Shown here: in pieces, positions 9,430 through 17,590 of the stretch
Layout of the letters: each line of letters starts with the position of its first letter
Position numbering within the stretch: position 1 is the stretch's first letter
DNA from: DASVBE01 sp963770375
GTDB taxonomy: Bacteria; Actinomycetota; Actinomycetes; Streptosporangiales; Streptosporangiaceae
Reading direction: 5' to 3'
Length of the DNA stretch: 64,000 bases
Assembly: GCA_963770375.1 (NCBI GenBank)
Contig: CAVYPM010000016.1
Location: forward strand, 62,001 to 126,000
Program-made: the position numbers and the translations under genes
Notes under the pieces: model-generated
What the model was told of the DNA's origin: nothing
The model's database searches: none
The model's input: the letters and a program-made list of their open reading frames with translations, nothing else

Positions 9430-10286
9430 CCGGCGAGCACGGGCCATCCGGCGTGCGCAGCCCGGCGTCGGCGGTCAGGCCCGCCAGCCGGTCGGCGACC
9501 GTGCGCGGGTCCGGGTCGGCCAGTTCCCCGGCCAGCCGGCCGTCGGCCAGGAACAGCACCCGGTCGGCCCGGGCCGCGGCGGCCGGGTCGTGCGTGACCA
9601 TGACCACGGTGGCCTGCTGCTGGTCGGCGAGGCGCCGGAGCAGGCTCAGGACCTCGTGGCCGCTGGCCGAGTCGAGCATGCCGGTCGGCTCGTCGGCGAA
9701 GATCACCTGCGGCCCGGTGACCAGCGCCCGGGCGATGGCGACCCGCTGCTGCTGGCCGCCGGACAGCTCGGCGGGCCGGTGCCCGGCCCGGCCGTCCAGG
9801 CCGACCGCGGCCAGCGCCGCGCCGATCTCGTCCCGGCGCGGCCGGCGCCCGGCGAGCCGCAGCGGGAGGGCCACGTTCTGCCCGGCGGTCAGGTACGGCA
9901 GCAGGTTGAACGACTGGAACACGAAGCCCACGTGGCGGCGGCGCAGCAGGGTCAGCTTGGTCTCGGACAGGCCGCGCAGCACGGTGCCGGCCAGGATCAC
10001 CTCGCCGGAGGTGGGCCGGTCGAGCCCGGCCGCGCAGTGCAGCAGGGTGCTCTTGCCCGACCCGGACGGGCCCATCACAGCCGTGAACGTGCCCGCCGCG
10101 AACGAGGCGGTGACCCCGGCCAGGGCGGTGACCGGGCCGGCCGTGGACCGGTAGACCCTGGTCACCGCGTGCAGTGCCACCGAGGTCTGGGCCACCGAGG
10201 TCTGGGCCACGGGAGGCCGGGGCAACCGGGGTCCGGGCGGCGGGCGGGCCGGTTTCCGGCATGGCTGAAGAGAACGACTGGCGCAT
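9426..10286 (-). CDS. MacB/LolD-type ABC transporter ATP-binding protein, apparent frame changes at both ends
   Basis: A typical MacB-like ATPase: Walker A GPSGSGKST, FQSFNLLPYLTAGQN Q-loop region, LSGGQQQR signature, FADEPTG Walker B and VTHD switch are all in one frame readable from TTG 10225. That frame has no stop until 8672, deep inside the permease gene. The expected TGA overlapping the permease ATG (9426-9429) lies in another frame. The same other frame supplies a better start, ATG 10286, encoding MRQSFSSAMPETG, nearly the same as the MMPL N-terminus. Two opposite one-base indels, one near 10230 and one near 9440, would restore a single gene of about 286 codons. A 15-bp tandem repeat sits at 10181-10210. 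Confidence 0.85.
   Translation of the reverse strand: MRQSFSSAMPETGPPAARTPVAPASRGPDLGGPDLGGTARGDQGLPVHGRPGHRPGRGHRLVRGGHVHGCDGPVRVGQEHPAALRGRARPAHLRRGDPGRHRAARPVRDQADPAAPPPRGLRVPVVQPAAVPDRRAERGPPAAARRAPAAPGRDRRGAGRGRPGRPGRAPARRAVRRPAAAGRHRPGAGHRAAGDLRRRADRHARLGQRPRGPEPAPAPRRPAAGHRGHGHARPGRRGPGRPGAVPGRRPAGRGTGRPGPAHGRRPAGGPDRRRRAAHAGWPVLAG
10181..10210. repeat. 15-bp exact tandem repeat inside the ABC ATPase N-terminus
   Basis: Two exact copies of cgaggtctgggccac stand side by side. On the minus strand they encode the repeated pentapeptide VAQTS before the first beta-strand of the ATPase. The unit is divisible by three and so keeps frame. Repeats of this kind are prone to slippage in replication and assembly, and this one lies close to the suspected frame change. 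Confidence 0.8.
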
Positions 10287-10328
10287 GGTGTGCCCTCGCT
10301 TACGGGTGGATCGGGAGGAACGTCAGGT

Positions 10329-11102
10329 CTAGTGCGGCTGCAGAGGGCCGAGCGGGCTGGGCCCGGCCAGCACGGTCTTGGCGTCGGCCAGCGGGTCGGC
10401 GGGCGGCCGCAGCAGGTTGCGGGCGACCACCGCGTGCGCCCGGGCAGTGGCCACGAGCACGTAGTTGAACAGCAGGAACACGATCAGGGCGCAGGCCGCG
10501 GCCAGGAACGCCTGAGACAGCGTGGTGATGTAGAAGCCGTGCCCGCCGGGGCCGTGCGGGCCGTTCGGGAAGTAGCCGAGCTGGATCCCGTGTGCGGTGG
10601 CCCCGTGCGCGAGGTCCTGGGTCGGGAAGTGATACCAGACCGGTGCCGCGACCAGGCCGAGCAGCGTGACCCAGACGATCAGCACGGTGAGGTCCAGCGC
10701 GAGCAGCGGGACCCACAGCCCGATCAGGTAGGCCAGGTCCCGCCAGGTCGCCGGGTCCTGCCAGCGGGTCCGCGCCTGGGCGAACACGCCGGCCTTCGCG
10801 GGCTGGCGGTAGCCGCCGTGCAGCGGCGCGGCCAGCACCGGGCGCAGCCGCGCCCGCTCGGCATCGGCCGCGAACCGGATCGCCCCGGACGCCACGACCA
10901 TCACCGGTATCCCGGCCAGCGTGATCGCGAGCAGGGCCCCGGTGCCTGCCGCGGTCAGCGCGATGGCCGCCAGGACGCCGCTGATCAGCACGTAGCTGCC
11001 GAGGAAGGCGACCGCCTTCCAGGGCGCCGCGGACAGCAGCAGCCGGACCGGGTCACCGCGGGCCGACAGCGTGATCGCCGGGCCAGGGTCGTGGCTGCTC
11101 AT
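10329..11102 (-). CDS. Sensor-domain membrane protein
   Basis: About 257 residues starting MSSHDPGPA, with membrane segments around AVAFLGSYVLISGVLAAIAL, LLAITLAGIPVMVVAS, a pair near LIGLWVPLLALDLTVLIVW, and a C-terminal one at AFLAAACALIVFLLFNYVL. This layout matches the putative sensor domain found in actinobacterial histidine kinases, here without a kinase module. The ATG 11102 overlaps the stop of the small upstream membrane gene in an ATGA, so the long frame upstream is spurious. It sits 42 bases before the ABC ATPase and probably senses or assists the membrane transporter encoded after it. Confidence 0.75.
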   Translation of the reverse strand: MSSHDPGPAITLSARGDPVRLLLSAAPWKAVAFLGSYVLISGVLAAIALTAAGTGALLAITLAGIPVMVVASGAIRFAADAERARLRPVLAAPLHGGYRQPAKAGVFAQARTRWQDPATWRDLAYLIGLWVPLLALDLTVLIVWVTLLGLVAAPVWYHFPTQDLAHGATAHGIQLGYFPNGPHGPGGHGFYITTLSQAFLAAACALIVFLLFNYVLVATARAHAVVARNLLRPPADPLADAKTVLAGPSPLGPLQPH

Positions 11103-11368
11103 CCGACGTCCCGCATCAGCTTCTCGACCGCGCGCACGCTCTCGGTCAGCTTCTCCAGCTGGGAGCGGAGCTCCTGCTGGTTGGCCACCGCGTCCTCGGC
11201 CAGCTTGCGGTAGGCGGCCATCGCCACCGCGTCGGCCCGGTGCCGCTGGAGCCGGAAGTAGGAGGCCACGGCGATCGCGATGGTGGCGCCGATGACGAAG
11301 ATGATCCCCACCGAGATCGTGATCGCGGTGAAGTTCACCCCGCTGGACGCCAGGGGCATGCTGCTCAT
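11099..11368 (-). CDS. Small single-pass membrane protein with coiled coil
   Basis: An 89-residue protein with one transmembrane helix (FTAITISVGIIFVIGATIAI, residues about 13-35). A charged helix predicted to form a coiled coil follows, with leucines spaced in LRSQLEKLTESVRAVEKLM. It overlaps both neighbours by ATGA junctions, the regulator upstream and the sensor-domain protein downstream, which suggests tight translational coupling and a shared complex. No family name is recognised. Confidence 0.7.
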   Translation of the reverse strand: MSSMPLASSGVNFTAITISVGIIFVIGATIAIAVASYFRLQRHRADAVAMAAYRKLAEDAVANQQELRSQLEKLTESVRAVEKLMRDVG

Positions 11369-11727
11369 CTGTCGCTCGCTTTCGTGTCCGTGTCTGCGGT
11401 GTGCCCATCGCCGTCGGCGGCGCTGACCGCCAGCGCTGCCGCGATCGTGTCCGCGGTGAGGCGGACCTCGAACGGGGCCAGCTCGAAGTACTTCATCGCC
11501 TTCCCGTCCCCGGACAGCTCCAGCTGGCCGGCAACCAGCCCGGCCTTCTCCAGCTTGTCCAGGTGCATGTACAGCAGCGGGCGTGACATGCCAAGCCGGC
11601 GGGCCAGCTCGCTGACGTGGATCCGGCCACCGGTCAGCTCGGCGATGACCCGCAGCCGCTGCGGGTTCGCCACGGCCGTCAGCACGGCCAGAAGCTGTTC
11701 TTCGGTCAGCACGATAACTCCACGCAT
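11365..11727 (-). CDS. ArsR-type winged-helix transcriptional regulator
   Basis: About 120 residues with a winged helix-turn-helix: ANPQRLRVIAELTGGRIHVSELARRLGMSRPLLYMHL followed by the wing DKLEKAGLVAG. This is ArsR-like, resembling regulators that act on PadR/ABC export operons. No metal-binding cysteines are visible. ATG 11727 is chosen over GTG 11736 because AGGTGAAAG then serves as the ribosome site. It is the first gene of the six-gene operon, linked by an ATGA overlap to the small membrane gene. A dyad at 11738-11755 overlaps its upstream region and is a good autoregulatory site. Confidence 0.85.
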   Translation of the reverse strand: MRGVIVLTEEQLLAVLTAVANPQRLRVIAELTGGRIHVSELARRLGMSRPLLYMHLDKLEKAGLVAGQLELSGDGKAMKYFELAPFEVRLTADTIAAALAVSAADGDGHTADTDTKASDR

Positions 11728-11737
11728 CTCTTTCACC

Positions 11738-11755
11738 TGTCAGTCAAAACTTACA
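11738..11755. promoter_or_regulatory. Imperfect palindrome, candidate operator of the ArsR-type regulator
   Basis: TGTCAGT-CAAA-ACTTACA has seven-base arms with one mismatch around a four-base centre. It lies directly before the regulator start, between this operon and the divergent histidine phosphatase gene, where a self-regulating ArsR-type repressor would bind. It is the most AT-rich stretch in the neighbourhood. Confidence 0.5.
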
Positions 11756-11817
11756 CATGGCTGAACCGGCTGTCAAAGGCCTTCCTGAGCGGTGCCGTCT
11801 GGGCGATGATGACAGCC

Positions 11818-12411
11818 ATGGGAGAGCTGATCGTGCTCCGCCACGGCGAGACCGAATGGAGCAAGGCGGGCCGCCACACCGGCCGGACCGACCTCCCCCT
11901 CACCCCTCACGGTGAGGCGATGGCCACCAGGCTGGCCCCGGCCCTGGCCAAGCGGGACATCGCCGCGGTGTTCAGCAGCCCGGCCCAGCGTGCCCTGCGC
12001 ACCGCGGAACTGGCCGGCCTGCCAGAGCCGCAGCCCGACCCGGACCTGTGGGAGTGGGACTACGGCGGCTACGAGGGCCTGACCACCCCGCAGATCCGCG
12101 AGAGCCGCCCCGGCTGGTATCTGTGGCGCGACGGCGTGATTCCCGGCGACGCGGACCACCCGGGCGAGACGGCCGGCCAGGTTGCCGCCCGCGCCGACGC
12201 GGTCCTGGGCCGCGCCAGGCCGCTGCTGGACGGCGGCGACGTGGTCCTGGTCGCGCACGGCCACCTGCTCCGCATCCTGACCGCCCGCTGGCTGGCCCTC
12301 TCCCCCGCCGACGGCCGCCTGTTCCGCCTCGACACCGGCACGCTCAGCACGCTCGGCACCGAGCACGCCGAGCCGGTGATCTCCTCCTGGAACGTCCCCC
12401 CGGCTGGGTGA
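11818..12411 (+). CDS. Histidine phosphatase family protein (phosphoglycerate mutase-like)
   Basis: A 197-residue member of the histidine phosphatase superfamily. The catalytic RHGE motif lies at residues 8-11 (LIVLRHGETEWS), and the second histidine is in VLVAHGHLLRIL. The intervening FSSPAQRALRTAE and EWDYGGYEG segments match the cobalamin-phosphatase/phosphoglycerate mutase branch. The substrate cannot be read from sequence. ATG 11818 is placed just before the first beta-strand; ATGs at 11806 and 11809 are also possible. A short GC hairpin follows at 12423-12446. Confidence 0.85.
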   Translation: MGELIVLRHGETEWSKAGRHTGRTDLPLTPHGEAMATRLAPALAKRDIAAVFSSPAQRALRTAELAGLPEPQPDPDLWEWDYGGYEGLTTPQIRESRPGWYLWRDGVIPGDADHPGETAGQVAARADAVLGRARPLLDGGDVVLVAHGHLLRILTARWLALSPADGRLFRLDTGTLSTLGTEHAEPVISSWNVPPAG

Positions 12412-12422
12412 CCCGGTCCCGT

Positions 12423-12446
12423 GCCGACGGGCCTTAGGCCCACGGC
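12423..12446. terminator. Short GC hairpin after the histidine phosphatase gene
   Basis: The arms GCCG(a)CGGGCC and GGCCC(a)CGGC flank a TTA loop, giving a near-perfect stem 12 bases after the stop codon. It fits a terminator, with no T-tract. Confidence 0.35.
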
Positions 12447-12519
12447 CCCCGGCTGCGGCCCGCTAGCTAAGGCGTTTGCCTCATGCGGATCGCTGCGCCT
12501 TACGGCCAGGATCGGCCGG

Positions 12520-13440
12520 ATGCTGGCCCTGACGGCGGCGTCCGCCGCCCCGCACGTCGCGCTGACCACCGTGGCCGACCCGGTGCCGCGGCCCGACCAG
12601 GCCCTGGTCCGGGTCCGCGCGTTCTCACTGAACCGCGGCGAGGTGACCCACCTGCCCAAGCTGGCCGAGGGATCCCTCACCGGCTGGGACATCGCCGGGG
12701 TCGTCGAGCAGGCCGCGGCCGACGGCACCGGCCCGCGGGCCGGCACCCGGGTGGCCGGCCTGGTCAGGTCCGGGGCCTGGGCACAGCTCGCGGCGGTGCC
12801 GGCCAGCCGGCTGGCCCCGCTCCCTGGCGGGGTGCCCGACACGCAGGCGGCCGCGCTGCCCACCGCCGGGCTGACGGCCCTGCGCTCGATGGAGGTCGCG
12901 GGCCTGCTGCTGGGCAAGAGGATGCTGGTCACCGGCGCGACCGGCGGAGTCGGGCGGATCGCGGTGCAGCTTGGCCGGGCCGCCGGGGCCCGGGTGACCG
13001 CGCTGGCCCGCAGGCCCGCGGCCGCCGCCGGCCTGCTGTGCCGCCTCGGCGCCGAAGACGTCGCCAGCGAGCCCGCCGGCGATTTCGACTTCATCCTGGA
13101 CGCGGTGGGCGGAGCCACCTTCGGGCTCGCGATCGAGCACCTCGCCCCGCGCGGGATCGTGGTGAACATCGGGACCCAGTCCGACGACGAGACCGTCACC
13201 TTCCGGGCGAACCGCTACGACCGCTCCTTCGGCGCGCGGATCTACACGCTCAACCTGCCCGATGAACTCGACGCACACGGCAGCACAGCAGCCGACCTCG
13301 CCCGCCTGTCCGTGCTGGTGGCGAGCGGCCAGCTGGACGCCCAGGTCGAATTCGAGGGCTCCTGGCGCCAGCCAGCCCCGGCGATCGAGGCCCTGCTGCA
13401 CAGACGCATCGGCGGCAAGGCCGTCCTGCACGTCGACTGA
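12520..13440 (+). CDS. Zinc-binding-type medium-chain dehydrogenase/quinone reductase
   Basis: A 306-residue MDR-superfamily protein. It shows the GroES-like N-terminal domain (VRVRAFSLNRGEVTHL, GWDIAGVV) and a Rossmann domain with the NADP-binding VTGATGGVGRIAVQL motif. The catalytic-zinc cysteine and histidine ligands are absent, so it belongs to the quinone-oxidoreductase branch. ATG 12520 starts immediately before the conserved domain; the frame is open upstream without homology. It converges on the LLM oxidoreductase gene 18 bases downstream. Confidence 0.85.
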   Translation: MLALTAASAAPHVALTTVADPVPRPDQALVRVRAFSLNRGEVTHLPKLAEGSLTGWDIAGVVEQAAADGTGPRAGTRVAGLVRSGAWAQLAAVPASRLAPLPGGVPDTQAAALPTAGLTALRSMEVAGLLLGKRMLVTGATGGVGRIAVQLGRAAGARVTALARRPAAAAGLLCRLGAEDVASEPAGDFDFILDAVGGATFGLAIEHLAPRGIVVNIGTQSDDETVTFRANRYDRSFGARIYTLNLPDELDAHGSTAADLARLSVLVASGQLDAQVEFEGSWRQPAPAIEALLHRRIGGKAVLHVD

Positions 13441-13458
13441 CCAGTACCGCCGGCGCGC

Positions 13459-14475
13459 TTACGGCGCCGGCCTGGCCAGCCCGCCGGCGACTTTCCCGGC
13501 GACCAGCTCGAAGGAGCGGGCCCGGTCCTTGATGTCGTAGACCATCGTGGTGAGCATCAGCTCGTCGGCCTGCGTCCGGTCCAGCAGTCCCTGCAGCTCA
13601 CCACGGACCGTCTCCGGCGAGCCGACCGCCTGCCCGGCGAACCGGTCCCGGACGAACATCTGCTCTGCCGGCGAGTACTCGTACGACGCCGCCTCCTGCG
13701 GGGTGATCAGCGCCTTCGGCTGGCCGGACCGCAGCTGGGCGAACGACACCCGCGCCGGGCCGCCCAGGAACTGCGCCTGCTCATCACTGTCGGCGCAGAT
13801 CACCGCCACGCAGACCATGGCCAGCGGCTTGTCCAGCACAGCCGACGGGCGGAAGTTCTGCCGGTACAGGGCCAGCGCGGGCTCGGTGTTGGCCGCGCTG
13901 AAGTGATGCGCGAACGAGAACGGCAGGCCGAGCAGCCCGGCCAGCTGAGCGCTGTAACCACTCGACCCCAGCAGCCAGATGGCCGGCCTGTCGCCCCGCC
14001 CCGGCCGGGCCAGGATCGGCGGCGCGTCCTCGCCCCCGCCGAACAGGCCGATCAGGTCGAACAGCTCCCGGGGGAAGTCCTCGGCCGACAGCCCCTCCAC
14101 GGTCCGCCGCAGGGCCAGCGCGGTCCGCTGGTCGGTGCCCGGCGCCCGGCCGATGCCCAGGTCGATTCGTCCCGGGTGCAGCGCCTCCAGCGTGCCGAAC
14201 TGCTCGGCCACCACCAGCGGCGCGTGGTTGGGCAGCATCACCCCGCCGGACCCGACCCGGATCCGGCTGGTCGACGCGGCCAGGTGCGCGATCAGCACGG
14301 CCGGCGCCGAGCTGGCGATGGCCGGCATGTTGTGGTGCTCGGCCACCCAGAACCGGTGGTAGCCGAGTTCCTCGGTGCGCCGGGCGAGCTCGGTCGTCTG
14401 GGCCAGGGCCTGCCCGGACGTGCCGCCCGCCGCGAACGGGGCCAGGTCCAGGACGGACAGCGGAACCTCAGTCAC
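13459..14475 (-). CDS. LLM class flavin-dependent oxidoreductase
   Basis: A 338-residue luciferase-like monooxygenase. It opens with PLSVLDLAPFAAGGTSGQAL and carries the YHRFWVAEHHNMP and IRVGSGGVMLPNHAPL motifs of the MsnO8-type subgroup. The fold is a TIM barrel using FMN or F420. The distinct SSGYSAQLAGLLGLPF segment is typical of this group. It likely acts on a small organic substrate; which one is unknown. It is transcribed in the same direction as the next LLM gene, 91 bases apart. Confidence 0.88.
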   Translation of the reverse strand: MTEVPLSVLDLAPFAAGGTSGQALAQTTELARRTEELGYHRFWVAEHHNMPAIASSAPAVLIAHLAASTSRIRVGSGGVMLPNHAPLVVAEQFGTLEALHPGRIDLGIGRAPGTDQRTALALRRTVEGLSAEDFPRELFDLIGLFGGGEDAPPILARPGRGDRPAIWLLGSSGYSAQLAGLLGLPFSFAHHFSAANTEPALALYRQNFRPSAVLDKPLAMVCVAVICADSDEQAQFLGGPARVSFAQLRSGQPKALITPQEAASYEYSPAEQMFVRDRFAGQAVGSPETVRGELQGLLDRTQADELMLTTMVYDIKDRARSFELVAGKVAGGLARPAP

Positions 14476-14566
14476 GCCCTAGCCAACCCGGCAGGCCCGG
14501 CGATTCTTCCGCCGCCGGCCCCGCCCGCCGGCCCGCCGGGGCCTCCCCCGGCCCGGCCTGCCCCGG

Positions 14567-15415
14567 CTACAGCCCCAGCGCGCCCGCCAGCTCCTGGTAG
14601 CCCGGCACCAGGAGCTCGCCGTCATCCCTGGTCAGCAGCTGAACCACGACATGGTCAGCGCCCGCCGCCAGATGCTCCCGCAGCCCGGCCGCGACCTCCC
14701 CGGCGGTCCCGTGCAGCACCAGCGCGTCGATCAGCGCGTCGCTGCCGCCGTTCGCCAGATCGGCCTCGGACCAGCCAAGACGGCGCAGGTTGCTGGTGTA
14801 GTTGACCAGCCCGAGATAGGGCTTCTCGACCCGCGGCCGCCCGGTCGCCCGGGCCCGCTCCGGATCAGTGTCCAGCACCACCTTGTGCTCCGGCGCGAGC
14901 AGCGGCCCGGCGCCGAGGATCTCCCTGGCCTGCCGGGTGTGCTCGGCGGTGACCAGGTACGGGATCGCGCCCCCGGCCCGTTCCCCGGACAGCCTGAGCA
15001 CCCGGGGCCCGAGCGCGGCCACGACGACGCCGCTGGCCGGCACCCCGGCGGCCAGCAAGGTCTCAAGGTAATCCGCCAGCGCACCGTATGGCTTAACGTA
15101 GCTGGCCGTCGCCTCAGGGTGCCCAGCCCCGATGCCGAGGATGAACCGCCCGGGGAACCTTCCGGCCAGCCGGTGCCACGACCCGGCCACGGTGGCGGCG
15201 TCGTCCTTCCAGATGTTCACGATGCTGGTGCCCAGCACCAGCGTGCTGGTCGCGGCGAGGAGCTGCTCCACCGCGGCCAGGTCACCGTCCGGCGAGCTGC
15301 CCACCCACAGCGTGCCGTAGCCCGCCGCCTCGATCGCGGCGGCCAGGTCCGGGGACAGTGCGTGCCAGCCGCGCCAGATGCCGAACTCGCCTAGGTGATC
15401 ACGTGCCTGGTCCAT
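14567..15415 (-). CDS. LLM class F420-dependent oxidoreductase
   Basis: A 282-residue protein of the F420-type luciferase-like family. Motifs include AIEAAGYGTLWVGSSPDGDL, LGTSIVNIWKDDAATVA and RFILGIGAGHPEA, matching actinobacterial TIGR03620-type members. These enzymes use reduced F420 for hydride transfer; the substrate is unknown. The ATG is preceded by an AGGGAGA element. It differs strongly from the neighbouring LLM gene, so the two are not a recent duplication. The next gene upstream, the sirtuin, ends 16 bases before its start. Confidence 0.87.
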   Translation of the reverse strand: MDQARDHLGEFGIWRGWHALSPDLAAAIEAAGYGTLWVGSSPDGDLAAVEQLLAATSTLVLGTSIVNIWKDDAATVAGSWHRLAGRFPGRFILGIGAGHPEATASYVKPYGALADYLETLLAAGVPASGVVVAALGPRVLRLSGERAGGAIPYLVTAEHTRQAREILGAGPLLAPEHKVVLDTDPERARATGRPRVEKPYLGLVNYTSNLRRLGWSEADLANGGSDALIDALVLHGTAGEVAAGLREHLAAGADHVVVQLLTRDDGELLVPGYQELAGALGL

Positions 15416-15430
15416 GTCTCCCTTTTCTCA

Positions 15431-16347
15431 TTACGGTTCCTGCGGCGCGGGGCACCGGGCCACGAGGCCGGTCAGGGTGCGGCCAAGCGGCAGGTCGAAG
15501 CGCAGGCTGGCCTGGCCGTCGCCGCGGGTCGGGCCGCGGTTGATGATCGCGACCGGGATGCCCTCCCCGGCCGCATGCCGGACAAACCGGTAGCCGGACA
15601 TGACGGTCAGCGAGGAGCCCAGCACGAGCAGCGCCCGGGCCTGGCTGACCAGCTGGTAGCACTCGCCCACCCGGTCCCTGGGCACGTTCTCGCCGAAGAA
15701 GATCACGTCGGGCTTGAGCACGCCGCCGCAGGCCCGGCAGTCCACGATCGCGAAGCCCGCGGTGTCGGCGTCGGTCAGCACGTCGCGTCGCCGTCCGGGT
15801 TGATCGCGGTGGCCCGCGCCTGCCAGCCCGGGTTGGCCGCGCGCAGGCGCTGGTCGAGCTCGTCCCGCGGGGTCCGCCGGCGGCAGCCCAGGCAGACCAC
15901 CCGGTCCAGGCTGCCGTGCAGCTCGATGACCTGCCGGGCGCCGCCCGCCTGGTGCAGTCCGTCCACGTTCTGGGTGATGATCCCGGCCAGCAGGCCGCGG
16001 TCCTGGAGCGCGGCCACCGCGCGGTGGCCGTCGTTGGGCTGGGCCCGGGCCACGTGCCGCCAGCCCAGGTGGCTGCGGGCCCAGTAGCGGCGGCGGGCCT
16101 GGTCGCTGCCGGTGAAGGCCTGGTAGGTCATCGGCTCGGCCCGGCGGGCCAGCCCGGTCGGGCCGCGGTAGTCCGGGATGCCGGACTCGGTGGACAGCCC
16201 GGCCCCGCTCAGCACGGCCACCCCGCCGCCGCCGACCAGCGCAGCCAGCTCGTCCAGCCCGGCGAGCGCCGCCCGCGCGGCCGCCGCTTCCCCGGTGACG
16301 CCCGCCGCATGCGTCACCGGCGGCGCGGGGGTTCTCAGCGGGGTCAC
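15431..16347 (-). pseudogene. Sirtuin (NAD-dependent protein deacetylase), frameshifted in the zinc domain
   Basis: A sirtuin of about 300 residues. The first part shows GAGLSTESGIPDYRG, ITQNVDGLHQAGG and the HGS catalytic histidine, then the first zinc pair VCLGCRRR. At about 15780 the frame stops just after NPDGDA. One missing base restores DVLTDADTAGF, the second zinc pair IVDCRACGG, the KPDVIFFGENVP motif and GSSLTV. The enzyme would remove acyl groups from lysines with NAD. The start is uncertain; GTG 16347 is chosen. It diverges from an acetyltransferase gene only 54 bases away, a natural opposing pair. Confidence 0.82.
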
Positions 16348-16401
16348 CCCTTTATGGTGCCCGATGACCGGCCGTGGCCGGCTCGTCCCTATCGTGGGCA
16401 G

Positions 16402-16909
16402 GTGCTGATCACCGAGTGCCGGGCGCAGGACGTCCCGGTGCTGGAAGCCGCGATGCCCACCGGCGGGTCGCGGTTCCACGAACGCAATTTCGCCCGGCAG
16501 CAGTCCGGCGCGTCCACGTTCCTGGTCGCCTGGCTGGCCGGCGCAGCCGGTCGGGCACGTGGAGATCCGCTGGGGCGGCTGCGCGGCCAGCGAGGTGCAG
16601 GAGCGGTTCCCCGGTGTCCCGGAGCTGAACGGGCTGGAGGTATGGCCGCCGTGGCGCCGGTCCCGCGGCCTGGGCACCGAGCTGGTCACCGAGGTCGAGC
16701 GCCGGGTGGCGGCGGCCGGGCACCCCCGGGTCGGCCTGGGCGTGGGCGACGACAACCCGCGGGCCGCGGACCTGTACCTGCGGCTCGGCTACGCCGAGAC
16801 CGGCTGCCGCTACCTGGACCGGTACGAGATCACCGACGGCACAGGGACCCGCCGGCTGATGGCCGACCCCTGCCGCTTCCTGATCAAGGACCTTCACCCG
16901 GCCGGCTGA
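16402..16909 (+). pseudogene. GNAT family acetyltransferase, frameshifted
   Basis: Residues from GTG 16402 read VLITECRAQDVPVLEAAMP, a typical GNAT N-terminus. The frame breaks near 16545 after VAWLAGAA. The next frame continues with PVGHVEIRWGG and then WRRSRGLGTELVTEVERR (the acetyl-CoA binding motif A, with RSRGLGTEL). It ends with NPRAADLYLRLGYAETG (motif B) and a stop at 16909. All GNAT elements are present once one indel is corrected, giving about 168 residues. It may acetylate proteins or small molecules. The divergent placement against a sirtuin suggests joint regulation. Confidence 0.78.
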
Positions 16910-16944
16910 ACCGGCCGGGCCGGGTCGTCGCCGTCGGAGTTCGC

Positions 16945-17590
16945 CTAAAAATTCCACCTGACGAAAAAGTACTGTCCGCTCGAGGCGTCTCGTGAGTGAG
17001 AAGCCACGTAGAAAACGCCCTCAGGGCCAGTCGTGTTCCCCTCGACTGTCATGAAGCTCGAGCCGTGGGCACTCAGTACCAATCCGGTGTGGCTCACCGT
17101 TCTTGTAGGTGAAGATGTCGCCCTTCCGCGGCATGCTATGGATCTTCCCGTGCTTCTGTCCCCACAGTGTGATGTTCTTCACTGCGGACGGATAGCCCCA
17201 CGGCACCTTTTTGTCACGGTTGCCAGTTCTGTCAATGCAGAACGCAACGAAGTCAGCGCACCAGAATTGGCAGCCGAATCCGAAGTATTTGCTGTATGGG
17301 TTGCAGTTGCTACCCACGGGGTCTCTATGGATCTTTTCCTTGGGGCCCCTTTGGACCAGCGCAAGCGTCAGCGCGCGCCGCTGATGAGCGGTGATCGATG
17401 GGCCAGCGGCCGCCCCGCCAGCATGTGACTCTAGTACGACGGCTTCGGAAACATGCATTACATGCTCCTCAAAGTCCGGAATTGCATCATCCAGGACGCC
17501 TACATTCCGCCTTGGTCGGGTCGGCACACAGCTCCGGATGCGCCTTCGCTTCTTCGCGGGTGATCTCCCTGTCAGCTTCGGTCTAGTCAT
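16945..17590 (-). pseudogene. CHAP-domain amidase/endopeptidase-like protein, frameshifted, atypical composition
   Basis: The frame from 17590 gives an Arg/Lys-rich N-terminus with no signal peptide, then a CHAP domain: GSNCNPYSKYFGFGCQFW, the catalytic CADFVAF cysteine, KKVPWGYPSAVKNI and MPRKGDIFTYKNG. Near 17098 the frame breaks. The next frame continues with SHTGLVLSAHGSSFMTVEGN, including the catalytic histidine, and ends FFVRWNF with TAG at 16945. The protein is about 214 residues when restored. CHAP enzymes cut peptidoglycan amide bonds. The region is distinctly poorer in GC than its neighbours, suggesting transfer. Direct repeats lie 83-122 bases upstream. Confidence 0.78.

Noticed and set aside
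6718..9597. A 959-residue plus-strand frame rich in Gln/Gly/Arg
   Set aside because: It is antisense to the FtsX permease and has the low-complexity look of a shadow.
16378..16755. N-terminal extension of the sirtuin frame to 16755
   Set aside because: It is antisense to the GNAT gene and low in complexity; the sirtuin family starts near 16347.
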